NCBI RefSeq assembly: GCF_003634275.1 | Contig: NZ_RBWY01000001.1 | Location: 124,001 to 188,000, forward strand | Origin: Orbus hercynius | Lineage (GTDB): Bacteria > Pseudomonadota > Gammaproteobacteria > Enterobacterales > Orbaceae | Direction of reading: 5' to 3' | DNA: 64,000 bases | In this document: positions 30,380 through 40,364 of the stretch, piece after piece | How the letters are laid out: each line of letters opens with the position of its first letter | How positions within the stretch are numbered: position 1 is the stretch's first letter | Position numbers and translations under genes: made by a program | The notes under the pieces: generated by a model | Told to the model about the DNA's origin: nothing | The model's database searches: none | Seen by the model: only the letters and a program-made list of their open reading frames with translations

Positions 30380-32677
30380 ATGATAAATTCACAAATTAGC
30401 CATATTATAGCTGGTGAACTGAGTGTAAAACCAGAACAAGTTTTTGCTGCCGTCAGCTTACTCGATGAAGGAAGCACGGTTCCTTTTATCGCGCGATACC
30501 GAAAAGAAGTGACCGGGGGACTTGATGATACTCAATTACGTACCTTAGATAGCCGATTAACTTACCTGCGTGAACTTGAAGATCGTAAGCAGACTATTTT
30601 AAAATCGATCGAAGAGCAAGGTAAATTAACCCCAGCACTGCAAAAAAGCATTACAACAACACTTAATAAAACTGAATTAGAAGATCTTTACCTACCTTAT
30701 AAGCCTAAACGACGAACGCGTGGACAAATTGCAATTGAAGCAGGATTAGAACCTTTAGCGAATGCTTTATGGCAAAATTCTCAGCTCGATCCTGAAGCTG
30801 AAGCGACAAAATACCTAAATAAAGATAAGAGTATTGATGATACGAAATCCGCATTAGATGGCGCACGCTATATTTTAATGGAACGGTTTGCTGAAGATGC
30901 GACATTATTGGCTAAAGTGCGTCATTATTTATGGAATAATGCGCATTTAGTTGCGACGGTCAATCAAGGTAAAGAAGACGAAGGCGCAAAATTCCGTGAT
31001 TATTTTGCTCATCACGAGTTAATTGCCAAGATTCCCTCTCACCGTGCTCTAGCAATGTTTCGTGGACGTAATGAAGGAATTTTGCAGTTATCACTTAATG
31101 CCGATCCACTTGCCGAAGAGCCACCGAAAGAGAGTTATTGCGAACAGATTATTACCACCCACTTAGGTATACACCTAAATGATGAGCCAGCAGATAAATG
31201 GCGCAAAGCCGTGATTAGTTGGACATGGCGTATTAAGATTTTAATGCACATGGAAACGGAGCTAATGACAACGCTCAGAGAGCGTGCAGAAGAAGAAGCG
31301 ATTAATGTGTTTGCTGCTAATTTACATGATATGTTAATGGCAGCACCCGCTGGTATGAAAGTGACAATGGGGATGGACCCTGGGCTACGTACTGGTGTAA
31401 AGATCGCGGTGGTGGATCAGACAGGGAAACTCGTTGCAACTGACACAATCTATCCTCATACGGGTCAGGCGGATAAAGCGGCGATGATTATTGCGGCACT
31501 CTGTATTAAGTATCAAGTTGAACTAGTTGCGATCGGTAACGGTACTGCTTCCCGTGAAACGGAGCGATTTTTCATCGAGTTGCAGAAAAAATATCCAGAT
31601 GTTAAAGCTCAAAAAGTGATTGTCAGTGAAGCGGGTGCTTCGGTATATTCTGCTTCTGAACTTGCAGCCCAAGAGTTTCCAGCGCTTGATGTATCGTTAC
31701 GTGGCGCGGTTTCCATTGCGCGCCGGCTACAAGATCCTTTGGCAGAGTTAGTTAAAATTGATCCGAAATCCATTGGTGTTGGCCAATACCAGCACGATGT
31801 CAGTCAAACGTTATTAGCTAAAAAACTTGATGCTGTTGTTGAAGATGGGGTAAATGCCGTTGGCGTTAACTTGAACACGGCATCCGTTATGTTATTATCG
31901 CGCATTGCAGGCTTAAATAAGGTGATTGCACAAAATATTGTTGATTATCGTAACGATAATGGTCAATTTATCGATCGTAAACAATTGTTAAAAGTTGCTC
32001 GACTTGGGCCAAAAGCCTTTGAACAGTGTGCGGGCTTTTTACGTATTATCGGTGGTAAAAATCCGTTAGATGCTTCGGCAGTTCACCCAGAAGCTTATCC
32101 AGTGGTTGAACGCATTTTGACTGCATTAACTAAGCCATTACAAGAGATTATGGGTGAGAGTGAGTTGCTCAAATCGCTTAAAGCGGTTGATTACACCGAT
32201 CAACATTTTGGTTTACCAACAGTAACCGATATTATCAAAGAGTTAGATAAACCGGGTCGAGATCCAAGGCCTGAATTTAAAACGGCACAGTTTACTGAAA
32301 ACGTCGAAACGATGAATGATCTCAACGTGGGCATGATTATGGAAGGCGCCGTGACAAATGTGACAAATTTTGGCGCATTTGTTGATGTTGGTGTCCATCA
32401 GGACGGACTTGTCCATATTTCGGCATTATCCGATCGTTTTGTTGAAGATCCTAGAACGGTGGTTAAAACCGGTGATATTGTGAAAGTCAAAGTGATCGAG
32501 GTGGATATTGCACGCAAACGTATCGCGTTATCTATGCGCCTTGATGATGATACTACCTCGATTAAGAATAATGAATCACCGCGAAGAGATGCAAAAGCGA
32601 CTAACACTAAATCGGTTCAAGCTGCAACCAATAGTGCAATGGGCAATGCCTTTGCTGCTGCATTTAAGAAAAAATAA
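30380..32677 (+). CDS. tex: Transcription accessory protein Tex (YhgF)
   Basis: 765-residue RNA-binding protein conserved across bacteria. The order is an N-terminal helical region ([17 protein letters not shown]), a YqgF/RNase H-like domain ([16 protein letters not shown], about 335-350), helix-hairpin-helix segments ([12 protein letters not shown]) and a C-terminal S1 domain (about 645-720, [20 protein letters not shown]). Followed after 8 bases by murB, so probably co-transcribed. Function is in transcription and RNA metabolism; the mechanism is unsettled in the literature. Confidence 0.95.
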   Translation: MINSQISHIIAGELSVKPEQVFAAVSLLDEGSTVPFIARYRKEVTGGLDDTQLRTLDSRLTYLRELEDRKQTILKSIEEQGKLTPALQKSITTTLNKTELEDLYLPYKPKRRTRGQIAIEAGLEPLANALWQNSQLDPEAEATKYLNKDKSIDDTKSALDGARYILMERFAEDATLLAKVRHYLWNNAHLVATVNQGKEDEGAKFRDYFAHHELIAKIPSHRALAMFRGRNEGILQLSLNADPLAEEPPKESYCEQIITTHLGIHLNDEPADKWRKAVISWTWRIKILMHMETELMTTLRERAEEEAINVFAANLHDMLMAAPAGMKVTMGMDPGLRTGVKIAVVDQTGKLVATDTIYPHTGQADKAAMIIAALCIKYQVELVAIGNGTASRETERFFIELQKKYPDVKAQKVIVSEAGASVYSASELAAQEFPALDVSLRGAVSIARRLQDPLAELVKIDPKSIGVGQYQHDVSQTLLAKKLDAVVEDGVNAVGVNLNTASVMLLSRIAGLNKVIAQNIVDYRNDNGQFIDRKQLLKVARLGPKAFEQCAGFLRIIGGKNPLDASAVHPEAYPVVERILTALTKPLQEIMGESELLKSLKAVDYTDQHFGLPTVTDIIKELDKPGRDPRPEFKTAQFTENVETMNDLNVGMIMEGAVTNVTNFGAFVDVGVHQDGLVHISALSDRFVEDPRTVVKTGDIVKVKVIEVDIARKRIALSMRLDDDTTSIKNNESPRRDAKATNTKSVQAATNSAMGNAFAAAFKKK

Positions 32678-32685
32678 GGGCCACG

Positions 32686-33702
32686 ATGAAAAAGCGTATT
32701 CCAAATACATTTAATTTACCTGTTTATGCCCAAGATGTGATAGCTGTAAATCATGTTGATGAGCTGATGGCATGTTATGAGCACGCTACGGCCAAAAATA
32801 TACCGATGCTTGTTTTGGGAGAAGGAAGTAATACTTTATTCACCGAAGATTTTGCCGGTATGGTAATTCTTAATCGCATTGGCGGCGTGGCGATTAGCGA
32901 AACGGAGGATTGCTGGCTCATTAAGGCTGGCGCTGGTGTTATTTGGCATCAATTAGTGAGCCAATTAATTGAGCAGCACATCCCCGGACTTGAGAATTTA
33001 GCGCTTATTCCGGGCTGCGTCGGCTCTGCGCCTATTCAAAATATTGGCGCATATGGCGTTGAGTTTGAACAATTTGCGGATTATGTTGAGTTATTAGATT
33101 TGACGAACGGTGAGTTAATCACCGTGACCGACGGTGAATATGGTTATCGTGAAAGTATATTTAAGTCGCAATATCGCCAACATTATGTTGTCACGGCTGT
33201 TGGAGTAAAGCTGCCTAAACAGTGGCAACCGGTGTTGAGTTATGGTGAGCTGAAATTATTTGATCGCCAAACCGTCACTGCCAAAATGATTTTTGACAAA
33301 GTCTGTGAAGTTCGTAGCAGTAAACTACCTAATCCGAAAGTACTTGGTAATGGTGGCAGTTTTTTTAAAAATCCGGTTATTGATCGTACTCAATATCAGC
33401 AATTAGCTAAGCGATATCCGGATATGCCAGCTTATTTTCAAGCTGATGGGCAAGTGAAGCTCGCCGCTGGCTGGCTGATCGATCAGTGTGGTTTAAAAAA
33501 TCACCAAATTGGTGGGGCAGCTGTTCACGATAAACAAGCACTGGTATTGATTAATAAAGATCACGCGATAGCACAAGATGTGATTGATTTAGCCAGAGTG
33601 GTAAGAAATACTGTACAACAACGATTTGGAATCTCTCTTTCCCCAGAAATTCGATTTATTGCTAAGCAAGGCGAGATTGATGCTAATTTACTATTGAGCT
33701 AA
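32686..33702 (+). CDS. murB: UDP-N-acetylenolpyruvylglucosamine reductase MurB
   Basis: FAD enzyme that reduces UDP-GlcNAc-enolpyruvate to UDP-MurNAc. FAD-binding segment LGEGSNTLFTEDFAGMVI, substrate motif NIGAYGVEFEQF, catalytic Ser in GNGGSFFKNPV, and catalytic Glu in SPEIRFI near the C-terminus. Type I MurB, 338 residues. In E. coli it is directly followed by birA; here an MFS gene lies between them. Confidence 0.96.
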   Translation: MKKRIPNTFNLPVYAQDVIAVNHVDELMACYEHATAKNIPMLVLGEGSNTLFTEDFAGMVILNRIGGVAISETEDCWLIKAGAGVIWHQLVSQLIEQHIPGLENLALIPGCVGSAPIQNIGAYGVEFEQFADYVELLDLTNGELITVTDGEYGYRESIFKSQYRQHYVVTAVGVKLPKQWQPVLSYGELKLFDRQTVTAKMIFDKVCEVRSSKLPNPKVLGNGGSFFKNPVIDRTQYQQLAKRYPDMPAYFQADGQVKLAAGWLIDQCGLKNHQIGGAAVHDKQALVLINKDHAIAQDVIDLARVVRNTVQQRFGISLSPEIRFIAKQGEIDANLLLS

Positions 33703-33774
33703 TAAATATATTAGGGATTAGGTCCAGGTAGATTTAATTAGTTAATTATTTTATTCATATTAAGAGTTGATAAC

Positions 33775-34914
33775 ATGGGGCGTCGTTCATATTCTTTTCC
33801 GGTTTTATTAATTAGCTTACTATTTGTCACAATATCCCTTTCTACATTAAATACACAAGTGCCTTTGTGGTTAGTTCATAGCTATTTTCCTGTTTGGCAA
33901 ATTGGTTTGATTGGATCGAGTTATTTTGTTGGTAATCTTGTTGGTACCATCGTTGCGAATTGGTTCATTGGCAAATTCAATGCCAAACTGACCTACAGTT
34001 ATGTCTGTGTTTTATTTGCCGTTGCCACTTTAGGGTTAAGTTTTTCAATGGATTTTTATAGTTGGATATTTTGGCGATTCTTAATTGGTATTGCTTGCGC
34101 GGTCACATGGGTTGTAGTTGAAAGTTGTATTTTGGTTACTGGGACGTTACGTACTCGAGGTAAAATGCTAGCCGTTTATATGACAACTTATTATTTAGGG
34201 ACGGTGTTTGGGCAGGCATTACTGCGTTATTTTCCAACAGATGTTTTGTATTTTAGTCTTGTGATATCCACGTTGATGGCACTCGCTGTATTATTTATTT
34301 TATTAACTCACTATAAACTACCGAAAAAGAAACACAACACGTTTAATTTGATGCCAATGATTTTACACAAACAAGCCAGATTTGGTTTGATTGGTTGTAT
34401 GATTGCGGGAATGATTATTGGTTGTTTTTATTCATTACTGCCAGCTTATTATGCACATTTGGGCTATAATGATAGTCAAGTTGCCAATTGGATGATTGTA
34501 TTGATTATCTCAGGTGTGATTGCCCAAATTCCAGTAGGATGGATTGCTGATAAATATGGCAAACAGACTCTACTTATCGTTGAGATGTTGATTGCGATAA
34601 TGGCATGTCTCATGCTAATTAGTGGTTTATTTAATGTCGTTGCCACAATTATTTTGGGAGCAACGATTTATACGATTTATCCTATTTCTATGGCTTGGGC
34701 CTGTGAATCGGTCAGAAAACCCGATATTGTTGCTATGAATCAAACAATGTTATTAGTTAACACCTTAGGAAGCTTAATTGCACCGGCATTTATTTCATTA
34801 ATAATGGATATATGCGGTGATATTTACTTATTTGTTAGTTTTGCCATTATTTCACTCTATTATGTCTGGGTACTTACTAATAATATGATAAAAAACAGAT
34901 GGAGTCATAATTAA
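33775..34914 (+). CDS. MFS transporter, YcaD-like
   Basis: 379 residues with about twelve membrane helices. The sequence follows the E. coli YcaD family: SSYFVGNLVGTIVANWF, WRFLIGIACAVTWVVVESC, MTTYYLGTVFGQ, the loop motif GWIADKYGKQ (MFS motif A of the second half) and YPISMAWACESVRKPDIVAMNQ. Substrate unknown. It stops 1 base before birA starts, so it lies inside a murB-MFS-birA unit. That neighbourhood does not reveal its cargo. Confidence 0.85.
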   Translation: MGRRSYSFPVLLISLLFVTISLSTLNTQVPLWLVHSYFPVWQIGLIGSSYFVGNLVGTIVANWFIGKFNAKLTYSYVCVLFAVATLGLSFSMDFYSWIFWRFLIGIACAVTWVVVESCILVTGTLRTRGKMLAVYMTTYYLGTVFGQALLRYFPTDVLYFSLVISTLMALAVLFILLTHYKLPKKKHNTFNLMPMILHKQARFGLIGCMIAGMIIGCFYSLLPAYYAHLGYNDSQVANWMIVLIISGVIAQIPVGWIADKYGKQTLLIVEMLIAIMACLMLISGLFNVVATIILGATIYTIYPISMAWACESVRKPDIVAMNQTMLLVNTLGSLIAPAFISLIMDICGDIYLFVSFAIISLYYVWVLTNNMIKNRWSHN

Positions 34915-34915
34915 T

Positions 34916-35881
34916 ATGCGCGATATTTCTAACCCACTTAAAGTGGTGGCGTTATTGTCAGATGGTCAGTTTCATTCGGGTGAAGAGTTAGCGGCTATAT
35001 TTGGCATCACTCGAGCCGGTGTTAATAAATACATCAAAGTCATTCGAGAATGGGGAATAGAGCTGCTATCGGTGCAAGGTAAAGGCTACCAATTAACTCA
35101 TCCACTCGATCTGCTTAATAACGACAAGATCGCTAATTATTATCACCGTAAAACTAAACAATCGCCTAATTTCGAAGTCATTCCAGTAATTAATTCAACC
35201 AATCAATATTTATTAGAGCGAGTTCAGTCATTACCGGTTGGTTTTGCCTGCATTGCTGAGTATCAACAAGCCGGTCGAGGGCGCCGAGGGCGGCAGTGGT
35301 ACTCACCATTTGGTAGTAATCTTTATTTATCAATATATTGGCGCTTAGAGCAAGGCCCCGCGGCGGCAAGTGGATTGAGTTTGGTGATTGGTATTGTGAT
35401 AGCTAAAGTGCTGCGTGAGTTATCCGGTCAAGATATTAGAGTTAAATGGCCAAATGATCTCTATCTGAATGACAAAAAATTAGCCGGGATTTTAGTTGAA
35501 ATCACAGGTAAAACTGGCGATGTTGCCCATGTTGTTATGGGGGTCGGTATTAATTTAAGTATGCACAATCCTAATCAAGATATTGTCAACCAAGCGTGGT
35601 CTAATTTAGGTAATATTGATCGTAATCAACTGGTTGCTGAGCTTTTATCTTATTTGCGTCAAGCATTAATCAACTTTGAAAAAGAGGGGCTGACAGCATT
35701 TTTATCACAATGGAGCCCAATCGATAATTTTGCTAACCGCTCGGTTAAATTAATTATTGGCGATACCCTTATTAAAGGGATTGCTCGAGGAATTAATGAA
35801 CAGGGCGCACTCTTGCTCGAGCAAGATGGTCAAATCACGCCGTATATTGGCGGTGAAATTTCGCTTAGGGCCGATAGTTAA
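34916..35881 (+). CDS. birA: Biotin-protein ligase and biotin operon repressor BirA
   Basis: Bifunctional enzyme of 321 residues, the same length as E. coli BirA. The N-terminal winged helix (about 1-62, FGITRAGVNKYIKVIREWG) makes it a repressor as well as a ligase. The catalytic domain has the biotinyl-AMP loop GRGRRGRQWYSPFGSNLYLS (about 121-140), KWPNDLYLNDKKLAGILVE, and a C-terminal SH3-like domain. GGAG lies 11 bases before the ATG. No biotin synthesis operon is in the window. Confidence 0.96.
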   Translation: MRDISNPLKVVALLSDGQFHSGEELAAIFGITRAGVNKYIKVIREWGIELLSVQGKGYQLTHPLDLLNNDKIANYYHRKTKQSPNFEVIPVINSTNQYLLERVQSLPVGFACIAEYQQAGRGRRGRQWYSPFGSNLYLSIYWRLEQGPAAASGLSLVIGIVIAKVLRELSGQDIRVKWPNDLYLNDKKLAGILVEITGKTGDVAHVVMGVGINLSMHNPNQDIVNQAWSNLGNIDRNQLVAELLSYLRQALINFEKEGLTAFLSQWSPIDNFANRSVKLIIGDTLIKGIARGINEQGALLLEQDGQITPYIGGEISLRADS

Positions 35882-35906
35882 TGTACATGCATTAACAATG
35901 TTAATG
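35877..35906. repeat. GTTAATG inverted and direct repeats between convergent genes
   Basis: GTTAATG (35877-35883), 6 bases, CATTAAC (35890-35896), then another GTTAATG (35900-35906). They span the birA stop, the gap, and the stop of the minus-strand gene. May be a weak bidirectional terminator with alternative pairings. Confidence 0.4.
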
Positions 35907-37559
35907 CTGTATTAATTGGCCTGCATCTTGTAAGTCTTGGTAGATATAGTGTTTATAGCTTTCAACGAGTTGCTTGTCTTCACAATCATCTAATTTACCA
36001 TCGCAAAGATAGCGCATGGCAATATTCGCTCGGTAAAAGTCAGAATATTGCACCCCCGTTTTTTCTAAAATTAAACCGCTAACGAGTGAGACATCGGTCA
36101 ATTCATTATGCTCAACACTGCTTGGATAATTGGTTGTTAATGTATATTGCGTGAGGTAGTCAGCAGCACTTAACTTTGTTTTATAGTCACCGCCCCAGCT
36201 CAAAGCAGGTTGGTGATCACCAAAATATAGAAAGAGTGTCGGATTTTGCCGGTGCTGTATATAACGACTGAAATCTTGTGTCGCGCTATCGAGTGGCGTT
36301 ATACGGCTTAAATAATCATTAAAACGACCAACAAACTGTTTATCAGTAACTGAAGATTCGATTTGTGTCTCGTCCACAAAGTTAGGATCGTAAGGCCCAT
36401 GTTCATTCATCGATAAAACAAAAATAAACAGTGGTTTGTCTGTATAAGTGTCAAGAATCATTTTGACGCGATCGAGTAAGTCTTGGGTCGGTATTTTCCA
36501 TAAATTTTCATTTTGCTCTGCGGCATAACCTAAGTCTTGTGGCATAAAAAACTTTTGCATACCAAAGGACGTATACGCCGGGCCTGCATTATAGTTACCA
36601 TAGCCCATCGGAGATAATACAACGGTGAAATAGCCATTGTCATTGAACTCTTTAAAAAGGCTAGTTTGTATATGTGGGGCAACGACATAGTAAACCGAGT
36701 TTTTCCGATAAGAAAAATCATTGGTATTGAGTCCTGTTAGCATTGAAAATTCAGTTAGCCATGTGCCACCGCCAAAGGTTTGTACGCGCATTAAGTTGCT
36801 ATTAGGTTGCGAGAACATCTCATAACTAGGTACATTCGAAGATGGGATATCAAATAACTGGGGATTGACGGTGGATTCTTGCAAAAAGACCACGACATCC
36901 GGTTTTTTAGTTAATACTGGCGTAGCTGCTGAAATTGACGGTTGAAATGTCGATAATTTATCTAAAAAGTAAGCTGACGAATTTCCAAAAATTGGTGGCT
37001 CATAAGTGAATTGATTGGATGAAATAAACAGATTGGCAATTGTACCGCGTCCTTTGGGCAAATATTGTTGCCATAGGCGATTGACATGAGCTTGCTTACT
37101 CACATAAACGATACCGCAGAATAATATAATTGAGATAAGTAAACTTCCCCATCTACTCAGCTGGCTAATTTTTTTTTCTGTTCGAAATAGCCAAATATTA
37201 GCGATCAAAAAGATAAGTAATGCAAACAAATACAGTGATGCACTTGGATAGTGCAATAATGTTGAAAAATTTTTTGGATCAAAGGCGACATAGAAATCAG
37301 AGAAAAATAGTCTTTCTTTATAGTAGTGAACTTTAATTTGATTCAACAGTTGCAAAATGATGAGCAGTGAACTGGTGATGACTAAAGATAGTGCGATGCG
37401 GCGTGTTAAAAAGACAATCATTGTTGCTAGTGAAGCGTAAAATCCAAAAGCGATAAAGGTGAATACTGACAATCCGACGGCATTAGTACAAGTAATAAAT
37501 GCAATAATAATAATAAGCAAAGCATAGGTAATTTTTAAACTAAATAAAATTTTCTTCAC
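35901..37559 (-). CDS. LTA-synthase/OpgB-type sulfatase-fold membrane protein
   Basis: 552 residues. About four to five N-terminal membrane helices (within 1-155), then an extracytoplasmic alkaline-phosphatase-superfamily domain. Metal and nucleophile positions resemble LtaS/MdoB (COG1368): Glu 228 in VVFLQESTV, Thr 266 in FGGGTWLTEFS as candidate phospho-acceptor, NEHGPYD, and GDHQPAL near residue 450. The family moves phosphoglycerol or phosphoethanolamine from phospholipid to sugars or polymers. The actual acceptor is unknown, and no glucan or polymer synthesis gene lies beside it. Convergent with birA, divergent from yqhD. Confidence 0.8.
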   Translation of the reverse strand: MKKILFSLKITYALLIIIIAFITCTNAVGLSVFTFIAFGFYASLATMIVFLTRRIALSLVITSSLLIILQLLNQIKVHYYKERLFFSDFYVAFDPKNFSTLLHYPSASLYLFALLIFLIANIWLFRTEKKISQLSRWGSLLISIILFCGIVYVSKQAHVNRLWQQYLPKGRGTIANLFISSNQFTYEPPIFGNSSAYFLDKLSTFQPSISAATPVLTKKPDVVVFLQESTVNPQLFDIPSSNVPSYEMFSQPNSNLMRVQTFGGGTWLTEFSMLTGLNTNDFSYRKNSVYYVVAPHIQTSLFKEFNDNGYFTVVLSPMGYGNYNAGPAYTSFGMQKFFMPQDLGYAAEQNENLWKIPTQDLLDRVKMILDTYTDKPLFIFVLSMNEHGPYDPNFVDETQIESSVTDKQFVGRFNDYLSRITPLDSATQDFSRYIQHRQNPTLFLYFGDHQPALSWGGDYKTKLSAADYLTQYTLTTNYPSSVEHNELTDVSLVSGLILEKTGVQYSDFYRANIAMRYLCDGKLDDCEDKQLVESYKHYIYQDLQDAGQLIQH

Positions 37560-37641
37560 AGCATCTGGTTCTAATTTGGATTATAATAGCCAGAGATAAT
37601 AGGTACTGATCTGATAAATGTAAATAGTAGGAGCAAAGATT

Positions 37642-38796
37642 GTGCAAAATTTTCAATTTTATAATCCAACACGGATTATTTTTGGTCAAGATACCATTTC
37701 GCAATTAGCCACCTATTTACCAAAAGGCGCCCGCATATTAATTGTATACGGCGGGCAAAGTGCGATTAATAATGGGACGCTTGATGAAGTCAAAACTACC
37801 CTTGCTCCTGATTTTTATTATCAAGCGTTTGGCGGCATTGAACCCAATCCTCATTTTGAAACGTTGCTTAAAGCGGTTGACATTGTCAAAAAACATAAAA
37901 TTGATTTTTTGCTTGCAGTGGGTGGTGGCTCGGTAATTGATGGGACAAAATTTATTGCTCAAGCAGCACTGTATCGCGATGATCCCTGGAAAATTTTGAC
38001 CAAAACCGGTGTGGAAGTAAAAGATGCGTTACCGCTTGCAACGGTTCTAACCCTGCCAGCGACTGGCTCTGAAATGAATTGCCGCGGCGTCATTACTCGA
38101 GCTGAAACTCAAGAGAAACTTTCGTTTAGAACTGAACTGATTTTTCCTCAGTTTTCAATACTCGATCCTAGCAAAACCTATTCACTACCAAAGCGCCAGT
38201 TAGAAAACGGGATTGTCGATTCATTTGTCCATACGCTTGAGCAGTACTTAACTTATCCGGTAGATGCCAAAGTGACTGATTATTTTGCCGAAGGGATACT
38301 AAAAACGTTGCTTGAAATTGCGCCAGACGTCATTCATAAGCCTGATGATTATCAAGCTAGGGCGAATTTTATGTGGGCGGCAACCCTTGCTCTTAATGGT
38401 ATTTTAGCAACGGGAGTTCCTGAAGATTGGGCAACGCATCGTATTGGACATGAGCTTACAGCGCTTTATGGTTTAGACCATGCTCGTACGTTAGCCTTGA
38501 TTTTACCAGTACTTTGGTCGCTGAAAAAAGAGGAAAAACGAGCGAAGTTATTGCAATATGCGTTACGGATTTGGGGTATTACATCGGGAACGGATGATGA
38601 GAAAATCGATAGCGCGATTGAAAAAACCGTCCATTTTTTTCAATCTTTAGGCATGAAAAATACCCTTGCTGACTATGGTATTAGTAAAGATGTTGATCTA
38701 TTAGTGGCTAGGCTCGAGCAGCATGGACACACGGCACTAGGTGAGCAAGGTAATATTACCTTAACCATTAGTCGGCAGATTTTAGAGCGTATTTAG
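37642..38796 (+). CDS. yqhD: NADPH-dependent aldehyde reductase / iron-type alcohol dehydrogenase (YqhD)
   Basis: 384-residue group III alcohol dehydrogenase that reduces short-chain and lipid-peroxidation aldehydes. GGGSVIDGTKF (about 95-104) is the NADP-binding loop. Metal ligands by alignment with E. coli are Asp 193, His 197, His 266 and His 280 (VDSFVHTLEQY, WATHRIGHE, GLDHARTLA). GTG start at 37642 is supported by TAGGAG 8 bases upstream. TATAAT at 37582-37587 is a possible -10. No yqhC-type regulator is adjacent. Confidence 0.93.
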   Translation: MQNFQFYNPTRIIFGQDTISQLATYLPKGARILIVYGGQSAINNGTLDEVKTTLAPDFYYQAFGGIEPNPHFETLLKAVDIVKKHKIDFLLAVGGGSVIDGTKFIAQAALYRDDPWKILTKTGVEVKDALPLATVLTLPATGSEMNCRGVITRAETQEKLSFRTELIFPQFSILDPSKTYSLPKRQLENGIVDSFVHTLEQYLTYPVDAKVTDYFAEGILKTLLEIAPDVIHKPDDYQARANFMWAATLALNGILATGVPEDWATHRIGHELTALYGLDHARTLALILPVLWSLKKEEKRAKLLQYALRIWGITSGTDDEKIDSAIEKTVHFFQSLGMKNTLADYGISKDVDLLVARLEQHGHTALGEQGNITLTISRQILERI

Positions 38797-38862
38797 TGTA
38801 TTGCAAATAGAGGGCTGCACGAGCAAATTGTGTGGTTGTTCCTTATTATAGAGAGTTTAAAC

Positions 38863-38878
38863 AAGCCCGGTAGGGCTT
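38863..38878 (+). other. Short hairpin before modF
   Basis: AAGCCC-GGTA-GGGCTT stem-loop ending 19 bases before the modF start. It is followed by ATAT rather than a T-run, so it may be a weak yqhD terminator or a leader structure of modF. Confidence 0.4.
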
Positions 38879-38897
38879 ATATCAATAGAAGATATAT

Positions 38898-40364
38898 ATG
38901 ATTAAAATTAATAATGCTCAATATAAAATTGGTGATTACACGACGTTTTCTATTCCTGAGCTGACGATTATGCCGGCAGAAAGTTGGGCATTTGTTGGCT
39001 GTAACGGTAGCGGAAAATCCAGTTTAGCGAAGGTATTAACTGAGCAATTACTATTACTTAACGGACAAGCTTCTCATCAGTTTTCCGCTGTTGAACAGAT
39101 CTCTTTTGAATTATTACAAAAGATGATTGAAGATGAGTGGCAACGTAATAATACTGATATGTTAAGCGAAGGTGAAGACGATATTGGTTTAATGACTAAG
39201 CAAGTGATTAGCGAGAATAGGCAAGATAGTGAGTTATGCCAAGTTTTAGCTAAACGTTTTGGCATTGATCATTTACTTGATAGGCGCTTTAAATACCTCT
39301 CAACTGGTGAAACACGTAAAGCGCTATTATGTCGTATTTTAATGTCTTCGCCTGATTTATTAGTACTCGATGAACCTTTCGATGGTCTAGATGTTGAATC
39401 TCGTCGTCAGTTCACTTTGTTGTTAGCAGAATTATCGCAGCAAGGTGTTACCGTTGTTTTAGTGTTAAACCGATTTGATGATATTCCAACCTTCGTTCAG
39501 TCTGTTGGCGTATTAGCACAGTGCCAACTCATTAAGGTTGGTCCCAGAGAGCAGATTTTAGCCGATGAAGTGGTAAAGGCACTGAGTAATATTGAAGCTC
39601 TCACTAATATCCATTTGCCAGAACCGGATATTGAGCTTGAACGCTTGCCCGTTGAGGTCGCTAGAGTCAAGTTAAATCACGGGTTTGTACAGTATGATGG
39701 CAAAGCAATTCTTAATGATATAACTTGGCAAGTTAATGCCCAAGAAAACTGGCAAATCGTTGGGCCCAATGGCGCAGGTAAGTCGACTTTGCTCAGTTTA
39801 ATTACTGGCGATCATCCGCAAGGCTACAGCAACGATTTAACGTTATTTGGGCGTAAACGTGGTTCAGGCGAAACGATTTGGGATATTAAAAAGCATATTG
39901 GCTATGTCAGTAGTAGCTTACATTTAGACTACCGAGTAAGTAGCAGTGTGAAAAATGTTCTATTATCTGGTTATCTTGATTCGATAGGCGTTTATTGTGC
40001 AACGAGTGATAAGCAGGTTAAATTGGCGGAGGAGTGGCTCGCTTTATTGAATTTGACTAAACAGGCAAATCAACCCTTTAAATCATTATCTTGGGGTCAA
40101 CAGCGCTTAGTTTTAATTGCCAGAGCATTGGTTAAACACCCAACTTTGTTGATTCTAGACGAGCCATTACAGGGTCTTGACCAATTAAACCGAGAGTTAG
40201 TAAAGCGTTGGATCGACTTATTAATGCAAAAAGGATACAGTCAATTACTGTTCGTTTCTCACCATGTTGAAGATGCGCCTCGATGTATTACCCATCGATT
40301 AATATTTGTTGCTCAGGATCATGATAACTATTCTTATCAGATGGAAAAATTACCCGCTAATTAA
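38898..40364 (+). CDS. modF: Tandem ABC ATPase ModF
   Basis: 488-residue protein with two ABC ATPase domains and no membrane part. Walker A motifs are GCNGSGKSSL (about 33-42) and GPNGAGKSTLL (about 294-304), and signature motifs are LSTGETRK and LSWGQQR. The NDLTLFGRKRGSGETIWDIK stretch is diagnostic of ModF (PhrA). In E. coli modF is linked to modE and molybdate genes. None is here, so a molybdate link is only from the name. Its true role is not settled. Confidence 0.92.
   Translation: MIKINNAQYKIGDYTTFSIPELTIMPAESWAFVGCNGSGKSSLAKVLTEQLLLLNGQASHQFSAVEQISFELLQKMIEDEWQRNNTDMLSEGEDDIGLMTKQVISENRQDSELCQVLAKRFGIDHLLDRRFKYLSTGETRKALLCRILMSSPDLLVLDEPFDGLDVESRRQFTLLLAELSQQGVTVVLVLNRFDDIPTFVQSVGVLAQCQLIKVGPREQILADEVVKALSNIEALTNIHLPEPDIELERLPVEVARVKLNHGFVQYDGKAILNDITWQVNAQENWQIVGPNGAGKSTLLSLITGDHPQGYSNDLTLFGRKRGSGETIWDIKKHIGYVSSSLHLDYRVSSSVKNVLLSGYLDSIGVYCATSDKQVKLAEEWLALLNLTKQANQPFKSLSWGQQRLVLIARALVKHPTLLILDEPLQGLDQLNRELVKRWIDLLMQKGYSQLLFVSHHVEDAPRCITHRLIFVAQDHDNYSYQMEKLPAN

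Noticed and set aside
33721-33774. Terminator between murB and the MFS gene
   Set aside because: No stem-loop with a T-run is visible, so the genes are treated as one probable unit.
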